Shown piece by piece: positions 23,732 through 31,114 of a stretch of 64,000 nucleotides of DNA (position 1 is its first letter; each line of letters begins with the position of its first letter). Source of the stretch: AP-15 sp963812675. Its GTDB lineage: Bacteria; Pseudomonadota; Alphaproteobacteria; ATCC43930; CGMCC-115725. The notes under the pieces are model-generated. The model ran no database searches. It was not told the DNA's origin and saw nothing but the letters and a program-made list of their open reading frames with translations. The translations under genes and the position numbers were made by a program. Where the stretch lies: the NCBI GenBank assembly GCA_963812675.1, contig CAWEWR010000007.1, positions 124,001 through 188,000 on the forward strand. The letters are read 5' to 3'.

Positions 23732-25881
23732 CTGCGGATCTCCTCAGGGCTTCGCTTGACGATCAGCGCGTCGACCACCGTCAAACCCTGTCCTTGCGGA
23801 TGGACGATAACGGGGTTGAGGTCGACTTCCTCGATCAGCTCGGCGTGATCGGCGGCGAAGCGTGACAATCTCGCGATCAGCTCGGCCAGCGCCGCGCGGT
23901 CGGCCGGCGGCGCGCCTCGCACTGCCCCAAGGAGCGCCGCCCCCTTCAACTGGTCCAGCAGAGCAAGCGCCTGCTCCGCCCCGATCGGCACCGGCGCGAA
24001 CGCAATGTCACGCAGCACCTCGACATGGATGCCGCCGAGCCCGACCATCAGCATCGGGCCGAAACCGGCATCCCGCGTGATGCCGAGGATGATTTCGCGG
24101 CCCGGCGGCGCCATCGCCTGCACCAGAACACCGCGGATCTCGGCCTCCGGGTACGCCCTTTTGGCGCTCCCCAGCACCCGCTCGTAGGCCTCGCGCACAG
24201 CCGTTTCACCGACAATGCCGAGTGCGATGCCGCCCGCCTCTGTTTTATGGGTGATGTCGGGGGACTGCACCTTGAGCGCGACGGGGCCGCCGATGCGGGC
24301 GGCAGCCTCTGCGGCCGCGTCGGCGCTCGTCGCCAGCGCCTCTTCTGGGCGCGGCACACCGTATCGTACGAGCAGGGCCTTGGCTTCGGCCTCGGTCAGC
24401 ACGGGGCCGGCAGCTGCCAGCGCGCGGCCGACTTCGTCGAGTACTCCCGGCGGGGTCGCGGAAATCGCCATCGGCTGACGCCGCCGCGCTTGAAATCCGC
24501 CGTAGTCGACCAGCGCACGAATCGCGCGGGCGCAGCTCGGCATCGAGGTGTAGCAAGGGATGCCCGCTTCGGCGAACCGAGCCATCGCTCCCGGCGACGC
24601 AGTCGTGTAGGTCGACAGCAGGATCGGCTGCTCGGTCGCCGTGATCTCGGCGAGCTCTTCGGCGCGCTTGGCCGCCGTCGCGTCGTTGGCGAGAGACCCG
24701 ATCAATAGGATCGTGTCGATCCGCTTCAACTCGCGGACGATCTCGACGAGCCGCGCATAGCCGACCTCGTGGATCGCCTGTGCGGTCCCGTCGACCGGGT
24801 TTTGCGCGGATGCATAGGAGGGGAGGAGGGCGAGGACGCGTTGCTGGATGTCGTCCTCCAGGACCGGGAGCTCGAGCCCGTGTGCCGAAAGGATGTCAGC
24901 CATCCACACCGCGCTGCCGCCGGACCCGGTGATGACCGCGACGCGGTTGCCGCGCGGCAGGCGGCAAAACGAGAAAGCCGCAGCGACATCGAGCATGTGG
25001 TCGAGATCCTCGCCGCGGATGATGCCGTGATGACGAAAGATCGCGTCATCGATATCGCCGGCCTGCGCCAGCGCTCCGGTGTGCGACGCTGCCGCACGGC
25101 GTCCGGCGGCCGATCGGCCGACCTTGGCGAGGATCAGCGGCTTGCCGGCATCCGCAGCTTTGTCCGCAATCGCGCGGAACCGCTCCGGGCGGCGGATCCC
25201 CTCGAGATAGAGGAGGAAGATGTCGGCGCTGCCCTCGTCGAGCCACCACTCGACGTAATCATGCGCCTCCAGGACCGTCTGGTTGCCGGCGCTGACCTGA
25301 TGCGTGAAATTAAGTTGCCGGTCGCGACCGCGGCTGAGAAACGAGAAGGTCAGCGCCCCGCTCTGGCAGCTGACCGCGATCGGTCGCGCCGTGCTCGCCG
25401 ACGGCAGCAAACTCCGGCTGGGATCGTGGAAGACCGGGCTGAACGTCGCGACGAGCGGCTTCAACGGATTGACGATGCCCTCGGAATTAGGCCCGCAGAC
25501 GACGATGCCGTGTCGTTCGGCGATCCGGCTCAGCTCGACATCGCGTGCGCGGGCGGCCTCGTTGCTCTCTTCGGCAAAACCGGAGCTGATCACGACGGCG
25601 GCCCGGATTCCTCGCTGACCGCATTGCTCGAGCGTCTCGACGACGTGTGCCGCTGGCACAAGGACGACCGCGAGATCGACTGGCTCAGGCAATGCCGTAA
25701 CCGATGGAAAGGCCCGCATGCCAAGCACCTCGCTCTGGCTGCGGGTCACCGGGAAGATCCGGCCGTCATAGCCATGGCCGACCAGCGCGTGCGTCAGCCG
25801 GCCACGCAAAGTCTCGGTATCGGCCGAGGCGCCGACGATCGCGATGCTGTCGGGCGACAACAGCGGCTTCAGATCAGGCAT
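23728..25881 (-). CDS. ADP-forming acyl-CoA synthetase (acetate--CoA ligase family)
   Basis: A 717-residue fused alpha-beta acyl-CoA synthetase (NDP-forming). The N-terminal CoA-binding Rossmann domain begins I-A-I-V-G-A-S-A-D near residue 13. The central succinyl-CoA-ligase-like domain carries the phosphorylatable His in A-S-H-T-G-A-L-A near 270 and V-I-T-G-S-G-G-S near 325. The C-terminal ATP-grasp domain starts around 490 with V-x-R-Y-G-V-P-R-P-E and contains G-G-P-V-A-L-K-V-Q-S-P-D-I-T-H-K-T-E-A-G-G. It forms acyl-CoA from an acid, ATP and CoA in the cytoplasm. A palindromic repeat sits between it and the upstream acyl-CoA dehydrogenase. Confidence 0.92.
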   Translation of the reverse strand: MPDLKPLLSPDSIAIVGASADTETLRGRLTHALVGHGYDGRIFPVTRSQSEVLGMRAFPSVTALPEPVDLAVVLVPAAHVVETLEQCGQRGIRAAVVISSGFAEESNEAARARDVELSRIAERHGIVVCGPNSEGIVNPLKPLVATFSPVFHDPSRSLLPSASTARPIAVSCQSGALTFSFLSRGRDRQLNFTHQVSAGNQTVLEAHDYVEWWLDEGSADIFLLYLEGIRRPERFRAIADKAADAGKPLILAKVGRSAAGRRAAASHTGALAQAGDIDDAIFRHHGIIRGEDLDHMLDVAAAFSFCRLPRGNRVAVITGSGGSAVWMADILSAHGLELPVLEDDIQQRVLALLPSYASAQNPVDGTAQAIHEVGYARLVEIVRELKRIDTILLIGSLANDATAAKRAEELAEITATEQPILLSTYTTASPGAMARFAEAGIPCYTSMPSCARAIRALVDYGGFQARRRQPMAISATPPGVLDEVGRALAAAGPVLTEAEAKALLVRYGVPRPEEALATSADAAAEAAARIGGPVALKVQSPDITHKTEAGGIALGIVGETAVREAYERVLGSAKRAYPEAEIRGVLVQAMAPPGREIILGITRDAGFGPMLMVGLGGIHVEVLRDIAFAPVPIGAEQALALLDQLKGAALLGAVRGAPPADRAALAELIARLSRFAADHAELIEEVDLNPVIVHPQGQGLTVVDALIVKRSPEEIRR

Positions 25882-25885
25882 TGCC

Positions 25886-25952
25886 CACCTCTCCCCGCCT
25901 CCCCCGCTTGCGGCGGAGGGGAGGGTGGGGGCAGAGCGGGGCGAGGGAAAGG
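25886..25952. repeat. G/C-rich palindromic repeat, family A copy 1
   Basis: The short core CCTCCCCCGCTTGCGG is followed by a G-rich run that closely matches the sequences at 46346-46420 and 49307-49350. It occupies the gap between two genes of the acyl-CoA operon. Confidence 0.7.
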
Positions 25953-25959
25953 CTTCGCA

Positions 25960-27120
25960 TCAGCGCAGCCCGAGACCGCGGGCGATGATGCCGCGCAGCA
26001 CTTCTCGGGTGCCGCCTTGGATTGTCAATTTGGGTGCGATCAGGGTGGCGTAGCGCAAAGCTTCTTCGAACCGGTCGTCGTTGCTGTCCGGTTGCGAGTC
26101 GCCGGTTTGCGGCGCAAGCAGGCGGACTTTGTCGGGGAGCGCCTGCTCGAAATTGGTGCCTAAATCCTTGACGACGGCGGCTTCGACCGCCGGGGTCTTG
26201 CCGGCCTGCAGCATGCCGGCAACCGAGAGCGACATGCGGCGCAGAGTGGCGAGATGCGCAACCTCGCGGCCGATCCCTTCGGCCAGCCGCTCGCTCGGTC
26301 CTTCGCCGGCCAGCCGCACCAGCTCGACAAGAGCAGGAAACGTTTCGATCCACCGGTCCGGGCCGCTGCGCTCATAGGCGAGTTCGTCGGTGGCCTGTTT
26401 CCAGGCCATGTCGACTTCGCCGATCAGATGCGAATCCGGCAGAAACGCATCGTCGAACACGACCTCGTTGAAATCGTGCAACCCGGTCAGGTTGATGATC
26501 GGCCGGATCGTGATGCCCGGCGTCTTCATGTGCACCAGGAACTGGGTCAGCCCGTGCCGCCGGTTCTCTTTGGTCGGCGGCGAAGTACGCAACAGCGCAA
26601 TCATGTAATCCGCCTGATGGGCGTTGCTGGTCCAGATCTTGCGGCCGTTGACCAGCCAACCGCCATCGGTCTTGGTTGCCCGGGTCGAGGCGGCGAACAC
26701 GTCCGACCCCGAATTGGGCTCGCTGAGGCCGATGCAGAAGCATAATTCGCCGCGCGCAATCTGCGGCAGGATCTTCTGCTTTATTTCCTCCTGGCCGTAG
26801 CGGAGGATCACAGGGCCGCTCTGCCGGTCGGCGGTCGAATGGGCGCGGGTCGGGGCGCGCGCCGCCAGCATCTCCTCGGTCACGACATAGCGTTCGAGAT
26901 GCGAGCGTTCGTGGCCGCCGTATTTCCTAGGCCAGGTCATGCCGATCCAGCCCTTAGCCCCAACCTTCCGGCTGAATTCGCGCGAGAACGACCCCTTTCC
27001 GCCGTACGGCGAAAACGTGCCAGCCTCGACCTCCTCACGCAGAAAGCCGCGGACCTCCTCGCGCAATTCCTTGGCCTCCTGGGGCAACTCGACCGGATCG
27101 AAGCGAAAGCTGAAACTCAT
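25960..27120 (-). CDS. acyl-CoA dehydrogenase family protein (large-type)
   Basis: A 386-residue acyl-CoA dehydrogenase oxidising acyl-CoA to enoyl-CoA with FAD. Visible features are the N-terminal helices L-R-E-E-V-R-G-F-L, the C-F-C-I-G-L-S-E-P-N-S-G-S-D substrate/flavin motif near 135, the K-I-W-T-S-N-A-H-Q-A-D-Y segment near 170, and the end I-Q-G-G-T-R-E-V-L-R-G-I-I-A-R-G-L-G. The ATG at 27120 gives the usual N-terminus; the frame upstream of it belongs to the antisense of the neighbouring gene. It lies seven bases after the second dehydrogenase gene. Paired dehydrogenases like this often form heteromeric enzymes for steroid- or terpenoid-derived acyl-CoAs (inference). Confidence 0.92.
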   Translation of the reverse strand: MSFSFRFDPVELPQEAKELREEVRGFLREEVEAGTFSPYGGKGSFSREFSRKVGAKGWIGMTWPRKYGGHERSHLERYVVTEEMLAARAPTRAHSTADRQSGPVILRYGQEEIKQKILPQIARGELCFCIGLSEPNSGSDVFAASTRATKTDGGWLVNGRKIWTSNAHQADYMIALLRTSPPTKENRRHGLTQFLVHMKTPGITIRPIINLTGLHDFNEVVFDDAFLPDSHLIGEVDMAWKQATDELAYERSGPDRWIETFPALVELVRLAGEGPSERLAEGIGREVAHLATLRRMSLSVAGMLQAGKTPAVEAAVVKDLGTNFEQALPDKVRLLAPQTGDSQPDSNDDRFEEALRYATLIAPKLTIQGGTREVLRGIIARGLGLR

Positions 27121-27127
27121 CGGCGCC

Positions 27128-28177
27128 TCACGATCCTGCGGTGATAAAGGGCCAGAGCCCGTCGGCGCCGCGCTCCGCGACCATCCTCCCGAGACGGGCA
27201 GCCCAGACCGCCTCGTTGCCGAACTCCTCGCGCCAGGACCACAACCGGCGCGTCGCGTGATGCAGCGAGTGCTCGTAGGTGAAGCCCATCGCGCCGTGGA
27301 CCTGATGGGCGATCGCCGCTCCGGTTCCGGCCGCCTCGCCGCCGCGCACCTTGGCGATCGCAATCTCGCCGATCGCAATCTCCGGACGCGCACACGCCTC
27401 TGCGGCGGCGTCGGCGGTGGCGCTCGCCGCCGCGGCCTCGCCGGCGAGCATCGCCAAATTGTGCTGAACCGCCTGAAACTTGGCGATCGGCCGCCCGAAC
27501 TGCGAGCGGTCGAGCGCGTATTGCACCGATTGCTCGAGGATCTTTTCGAGCGCCCCGGCCATCTGCTGCAAGCGGAGCGCGGCGCCGAAGCAAACGAGCA
27601 AATCTTGGTCGACGGCTCCCGGTCGCACGGCCTCGGGGACGGCACCGTCGAATGACACATCGTCGCGCGGCTCGCCGGCAAGGTTCATGGATTGACTGAT
27701 AGGCAGACCTGCGGCGGCGACCAATGCCACCACTGTCTCGTTGCCGCGGCGTGCAAGAACGGCGATATGGCCGGCGTTCCGGGCGAACGGGACGTGGCGC
27801 GCCCGGCCACTCAGCGCCCCGTGGGCCGTTAGCGCGATCCGGCCATCGGCATGGATCGGGGCGACGCTCAGCGGCCCGCCAGGTACCGCGATCCGCGCTT
27901 TTGTCAGGAGCCAACCGGCCATCAAGGTCTCGGCGAGCGGCACCGGCGCGGCAAACCGCCCGGCCGCGCGAAGCACCGCAAACCCATCGGCCAGCGCCGC
28001 CCCGGCCCCGCCTAGCTCGTCCGGGACCCAGGTGAGGGTCAATCCGGACTCCTCCAAGGCATCCCATAAGGCCTTTGGCCAAACGCCTCGCTCCGCCTCG
28101 TTGACGGTATTGGGCTCGCAAAGATCCCGGAAGATCCGGGTCGCGGTATCGACGATGATGTTGTCGGTGTTGTCCAT
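27128..28177 (-). CDS. acyl-CoA dehydrogenase family protein (short partner)
   Basis: A 349-residue acyl-CoA dehydrogenase. The family features are W-V-P-D-E-L-G-G-A-G near residue 50, the Y-A-L-D-R-S-Q-F-G-R-P-I-A-K-F-Q-A-V-Q-H stretch near 240 and the H-Q-V-H-G-A-M-G-F-T-Y-E-H-S-L-H segment near 290. The flavin middle domain is less conserved than in the partner gene, as in alpha/beta heterotetrameric FadE pairs where only one subunit supplies the base. It is the first gene of the operon that continues through the second dehydrogenase, the acyl-CoA synthetase and the crotonase. Confidence 0.9.
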   Translation of the reverse strand: MDNTDNIIVDTATRIFRDLCEPNTVNEAERGVWPKALWDALEESGLTLTWVPDELGGAGAALADGFAVLRAAGRFAAPVPLAETLMAGWLLTKARIAVPGGPLSVAPIHADGRIALTAHGALSGRARHVPFARNAGHIAVLARRGNETVVALVAAAGLPISQSMNLAGEPRDDVSFDGAVPEAVRPGAVDQDLLVCFGAALRLQQMAGALEKILEQSVQYALDRSQFGRPIAKFQAVQHNLAMLAGEAAAASATADAAAEACARPEIAIGEIAIAKVRGGEAAGTGAAIAHQVHGAMGFTYEHSLHHATRRLWSWREEFGNEAVWAARLGRMVAERGADGLWPFITAGS

Positions 28178-28293
28178 CGCTCCGTTCCCGCCCTTGTTGC
28201 CCTGATCGTAGAGCAGCGCGTTGGTGACGGGAAGCCTCGCCTGTTAGCCCGGCTCGGTGCGGGGCTGGAATGCCACTGGGCCAGCTCGCGGAC

Positions 28294-28623
28294 TCAGTCC
28301 GCCCCTGGATGCGGCCAAGTGGGCCGTAGCGACGGTTCCACGCCGTCGATCAGAAACACCCGACCCTGCGACGTCGAAAGGCGGACCTTCAATGCAGCCT
28401 GGTACTCGTCGGAGCGATACCACCGTCGGGCGGTTTCGGCGTCCGGGAACTCGATGACCACGATCCGCTCCGGCATCGGCCCGCCATCGAGCAGCTCGAT
28501 TTTGCCGCCGCCCGCGACGATGCGTCCGCCGAAACGTGCAACCGTAGCCAGAGTGACCGGCACATGGGCCCGGTAGGCGATCGGGTCGGTTATCTGAATC
28601 TCTCCGACAACGTAGGCGGGCAT
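28294..28623 (-). CDS. DUF1330 family protein
   Basis: A 109-residue ferredoxin-like dimeric protein. DUF1330 signatures are A-Y-V-V-G-E-I-x-I-T-D at the N-terminus, F-G-G-R-I-V-A-G-G-G in the middle, and E-R-I-V-V-I-E-F-P-D-A-E-T-A-R-R-W-Y-x-S-x-E-Y-Q at 50-75. The function of the family is unknown; it shares the dimeric alpha-beta barrel fold of small monooxygenases. It stands alone, 117 bases beyond the acyl-CoA operon start. Confidence 0.9.
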   Translation of the reverse strand: MPAYVVGEIQITDPIAYRAHVPVTLATVARFGGRIVAGGGKIELLDGGPMPERIVVIEFPDAETARRWYRSDEYQAALKVRLSTSQGRVFLIDGVEPSLRPTWPHPGAD

Positions 28624-28744
28624 GCTACCCTCCGCATTGGCGGTACAGTCTGACGCAAAACGCCGTTCCGCCGCAACCGGGTATCACCATAAGAAGGGTT
28701 GAGGAATGCCTGAGTTATTGGGTTAATCTGAGCGCGAAAACGAC

Positions 28745-28810
28745 ATGTTTGCCACTCGCCGTCTCGCCGCGATCCTCGCCGCCGATGCGGCGGGGTATTC
28801 GCGGCTGAGG
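28745..28810 (+). pseudogene. 5' remnant of a class III adenylate/guanylate cyclase gene
   Basis: The first 20 codons read R-R-L-A-A-I-L-A-A-D-A-A-G-Y-S-R-L, which is almost exactly the conserved start of class III adenylate cyclases with the pattern RRLAAILAADVAGYSRLM. After Y-S-R-L the similarity stops at once, and the continuing frame is low-complexity without cyclase motifs. It therefore looks like a truncated gene whose body was lost, next to the vapBC locus inserted downstream on the other strand. Confidence 0.6.
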
Positions 28811-28864
28811 GGCGGACGCTCGAAAGCCGCAAGGTGCTGCGCTGCAAGTTCCTCGACCGCGACC

Positions 28865-29266
28865 TTACCGCAGCCAATTCTCATGAATGAGCCCGTCGAT
28901 CCGACCGAATTCACCTTCATTATCCGTAACGATCGCGTATCCGAGTGCGATCGTCTGTGCGGCGATCAGCAGGTCGTTGCCGCCGACCGGGGTGCCGGCC
29001 TGTTCGAGCCGGGTGCGGATCCGGCCGTAAACCGAATCTGCGGGCGCCGCGAAAGGAAGCACGTCAAGCGCGCCGAGCACCGCCTCGAGTTGTAGCGTGA
29101 GCCTCGGCGACCCCCGCTTCGTGGCCCCGTAGCGTAATTCTGCCGCGACGATGATACTGGTGCAGACTTGCTCCTCCCCAATCCTGCGGATGCGTTCGGC
29201 CGCTCGGCCCTGCGGATTGCGCACGAGGTCGGAAACGATGCCGGTATCGAGCAGGTAACGCATCAC
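28865..29266 (-). CDS. vapC: VapC-type PIN-domain toxin
   Basis: A 133-residue PIN-domain endoribonuclease. The acidic residues that bind metal are present: Asp7 in Y-L-L-D-T, Glu43 in V-A-A-E-L-R-Y-G, Asp98 in G-G-N-D-L-L-I-A-A, and Asp115 in I-V-T-D-N. VapC toxins cleave tRNA or rRNA and are neutralised by VapB. The start overlaps the vapB stop (ATGA at 29263-29266), giving coupled translation. The full set of catalytic residues suggests it is functional. Confidence 0.93.
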   Translation of the reverse strand: MMRYLLDTGIVSDLVRNPQGRAAERIRRIGEEQVCTSIIVAAELRYGATKRGSPRLTLQLEAVLGALDVLPFAAPADSVYGRIRTRLEQAGTPVGGNDLLIAAQTIALGYAIVTDNEGEFGRIDGLIHENWLR

Positions 29267-29514
29267 AGCTCGACTGGATCGGGAGCCGGGTCGCGGATCG
29301 GGGGAATCTCCTCGTCGAGCGGCGCCAGAGTGGCGAGCAGCGCCAGCAGCGATTGCGGCGGGGCGGGCTCGATGATCAGCCTTTCGCCCTCCTTCCGCAT
29401 GATAGCGTCTTCGCCAGGGAGCTCGAACTCGCGGGGAATGCGTACCGCCTGGTTTCGGCCATTCCTGAAAAGCTTGACATGACGCTCAGAGAGCACAGCG
29501 ATCTTCTTAGACAT
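29263..29514 (-). CDS. vapB: VapB-type antitoxin (AbrB/SpoVT fold)
   Basis: An 83-residue antitoxin. The N-terminal swapped-hairpin DNA-binding domain shows V-K-L-F-R-N-G-R-N-Q-A-V-R-I-P-R-E-F near residue 13, typical of VapB. The acidic Pro-rich C-terminus binds the toxin. The ATG at 29514 is preferred; one at 29526 would add MPCH. The start codon lies inside a perfect palindrome that is probably the autoregulatory operator. Confidence 0.9.
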   Translation of the reverse strand: MSKKIAVLSERHVKLFRNGRNQAVRIPREFELPGEDAIMRKEGERLIIEPAPPQSLLALLATLAPLDEEIPPIRDPAPDPVEL

Positions 29515-29534
29515 ATGACAAGGCATATGTCTAA
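29507..29534. promoter_or_regulatory. VapBC autoregulatory operator candidate
   Basis: TTAGACATATG (29507-29517) and CATATGTCTAA (29524-29534) form a perfect 11-bp inverted repeat with a six-base spacer. VapB-family antitoxins bind such palindromes at their own promoter. Here the left arm contains the vapB start codon, so binding could also hinder translation initiation or indicate a nearly leaderless transcript. Confidence 0.7.
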
Positions 29535-29669
29535 ATGGTCGGACTTTCCGGCTGCGTCAAGCCGCTGGGTAGCAGGGGCCGGGAAGTCGGCCAAAGAAGA
29601 AATGAGGCAGCTTGCCGAGCCGTTAGAATTGGTTAGAATATAGAACTAGTCTAATTTATCGGTCGGGCG

Positions 29670-29909
29670 ATGATTACCGTGGGAGCGTTCGAGGCAAAAA
29701 CGCACCTTTCGGGCCTCCTAGACCGGGTAGCCGGCGGTGAGGAAGTGGTGATAACCAGGCACGGGAAGCCCGTGGCTCGGCTGGTGAATGCGGCAGACAT
29801 CGACCGCGAGCGCGTCAACGACGCCTATGAAAAACTCAAGCTGCTGCGCAAGCGAACGACGCTCGGCGGGCTCTCCTGGCAGGAGCTTCGGGACGCAGGG
29901 CGCCGGTGA
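29670..29909 (+). CDS. Phd/YefM-family antitoxin
   Basis: A 79-residue antitoxin. The N-terminal I-T-V-G-A-F-E-A-K-T-H-L-S-G-L-L-D-R-V and E-V-V-I-T-R-H-G-K-P-V-A-R-L-V signatures are the Phd/YefM DNA-binding domain. The helical C-terminal part (K-L-L-R-K-R-T-T-L-G-G) would wrap a toxin. The upstream 29622-29653 stretch contains GTTAGAAT twice and the palindrome TAGAACTAGTCTA, candidate binding sites. A toxin start overlaps the stop codon, but the toxin is truncated, so the antitoxin is now probably an orphan. Confidence 0.88.
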   Translation: MITVGAFEAKTHLSGLLDRVAGGEEVVITRHGKPVARLVNAADIDRERVNDAYEKLKLLRKRTTLGGLSWQELRDAGRR

Positions 29910-29959
29910 GCGCTTTCGTCATCGATTCATCCGCGGCGTCGCGATTGCCGCCTGACTGA
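29906..29959 (+). pseudogene. truncated PIN-domain toxin remnant after the Phd-type antitoxin
   Basis: A GTG overlapping the antitoxin stop (GTGA) opens a 17-codon frame reading V-S-A-F-V-I-D-S-S-A. This is the usual N-terminus of VapC toxins partnered with Phd/VapB antitoxins (a x-F-V-x-D-x-S pattern with the first catalytic Asp). The frame meets a TGA at 29957-29959 and no toxin body follows before the next gene, so the toxin has been lost. Confidence 0.65.
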
Positions 29960-30028
29960 CGTTGGACCCCGTAGGGCAACGGGGCTGTGGTCACCGCGGA
30001 GGCGTGTGGCAAGAAGGGAGAAAGTGAC

Positions 30029-30839
30029 ATGCTGATCGTCGATGCACAGGTTCATATCTGGGGCGCCAATACGCCGGAGCGGCCGTGGCCCACCGGGCGC
30101 AGCGCTCCGCACCGGGCGCAGCCCTTCTCGAAGGATGATCTGTTGAAGGAGATGGATGCGGCCGGGGTCGCGCGGGTGGTCATCGTGCCGCCCTCCTGGG
30201 AGGGCGACCGCAACGATCTGGCGCTGGGAGCGGCGCGCCTCCATTCCGACCGCTTCGCGGTGATGGGCCGGCCGCCGGCGGGCGCTCGCTCGCTGAGCGA
30301 TTGGCGCGATCAGCCCGGCATGCTCGGGCTCAGGGTCACGTCGAACACGGCCGAGGCGCGGGCATTGTTCGATGATCCCGCGGGCTGGGTGTGGAACGAG
30401 GCGGAGCGCGCGGGGCTTCCGGTTATGGTCTCGCCGTCAGGCTTGCTGCCGCAGGTCGAGCGCATTGCCGGGCATCATCCCGAACTCAAGCTCGTCGTCG
30501 ACCATCTGGCACTGCTGCGGGCCAAGGACAACGGCGCGTTCGACGACCTGCCAAAGCTGTTGCGTTTGGCGCGGCTGCCCAACGTCGCGGTCAAAGCCTC
30601 AGCGTTGCCGGCCTATTCGAGCCACGATTATCCCTATTACAATTTGCACCCCTACCTGCGCGGCGTGTTCGACGCCTTCGGCCCGCGCCGAATGTTTTGG
30701 GGAACCGATTTGACCCGGCTCCCTTGCACCTATCGCCAGGCGATCACCTTGTTCACCGAAGAACTGCCGTGGCTCGGCGGCAGACCAGGAGTGGGTGATG
30801 GGGCGCGGCGTCTGCGACTGGCTCGGCTGGCCGCTCTGA
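30029..30839 (+). pseudogene. amidohydrolase_2 family gene with a frameshift near 30775
   Basis: About 250 residues are intact: D-A-Q-V-H-I-W-G at the start, K-L-V-V-D-H-L-A-L near 155, and M-F-W-G-T-D-L-T-R near 225, all metal-ligand motifs of the amidohydrolase_2 family. After E-L-P-W-L-G-G the frame runs on abnormally into 31036. A +1/-1 shift near 30773-30781 restores E-W-V-M-G-R-G-V-C-D-W-L-G-W-P-L and a stop at 30837-30839, the expected family C-terminus. The ATG at 30029 follows AAGGGAG. It may be a natural frameshift or a sequencing or assembly error. Only the last 20 residues are affected, so activity might survive. Confidence 0.8.
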
Positions 30840-30850
30840 ACCGATGCGCG

Positions 30851-31051
30851 TTAGGTGAAGGCCTTGATTACGAGCGACAAAGAAGCAGCGAGGTTAACAC
30901 CAACCATCCATTTAAGGACCGCAAGGTCGGTCTCGATCTTGGTGAACCGGCTTTCGTAGCCAGCGAGTTCTTCCGCCGCAGCACGCGCCTTATCGTCAGG
31001 CGCACCGGCAGCGATGAGCGCGTCATATGTCTTTGAGAGCATTACGGCCAT
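30851..31051 (-). CDS. small membrane protein with coiled coil and C-terminal TM
   Basis: A 66-residue protein: a short N-terminal helix, a K-I-E-T-D-L-A-V-L-K-W-M coiled-coil-like stretch, then a single predicted membrane segment (W-M-V-G-V-N-L-A-A-S-L-S-L-V-I-K-A-F). Proteins of this L-K-W-M-x-G-x-N-L-A type are common, unnamed small genes in proteobacteria, related in pattern to DUF1640/CCDC90-like proteins. GGAGG lies nine bases before the ATG at 31051. It is convergent with the amidohydrolase remnant. Confidence 0.72.
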   Translation of the reverse strand: MAVMLSKTYDALIAAGAPDDKARAAAEELAGYESRFTKIETDLAVLKWMVGVNLAASLSLVIKAFT

Positions 31052-31114
31052 CGTTGCAGCGCCTCCGCATGGTAGATTGGGATCCAGCGCTCCGTTAGCA
31101 AACTGTGCGGCTAT

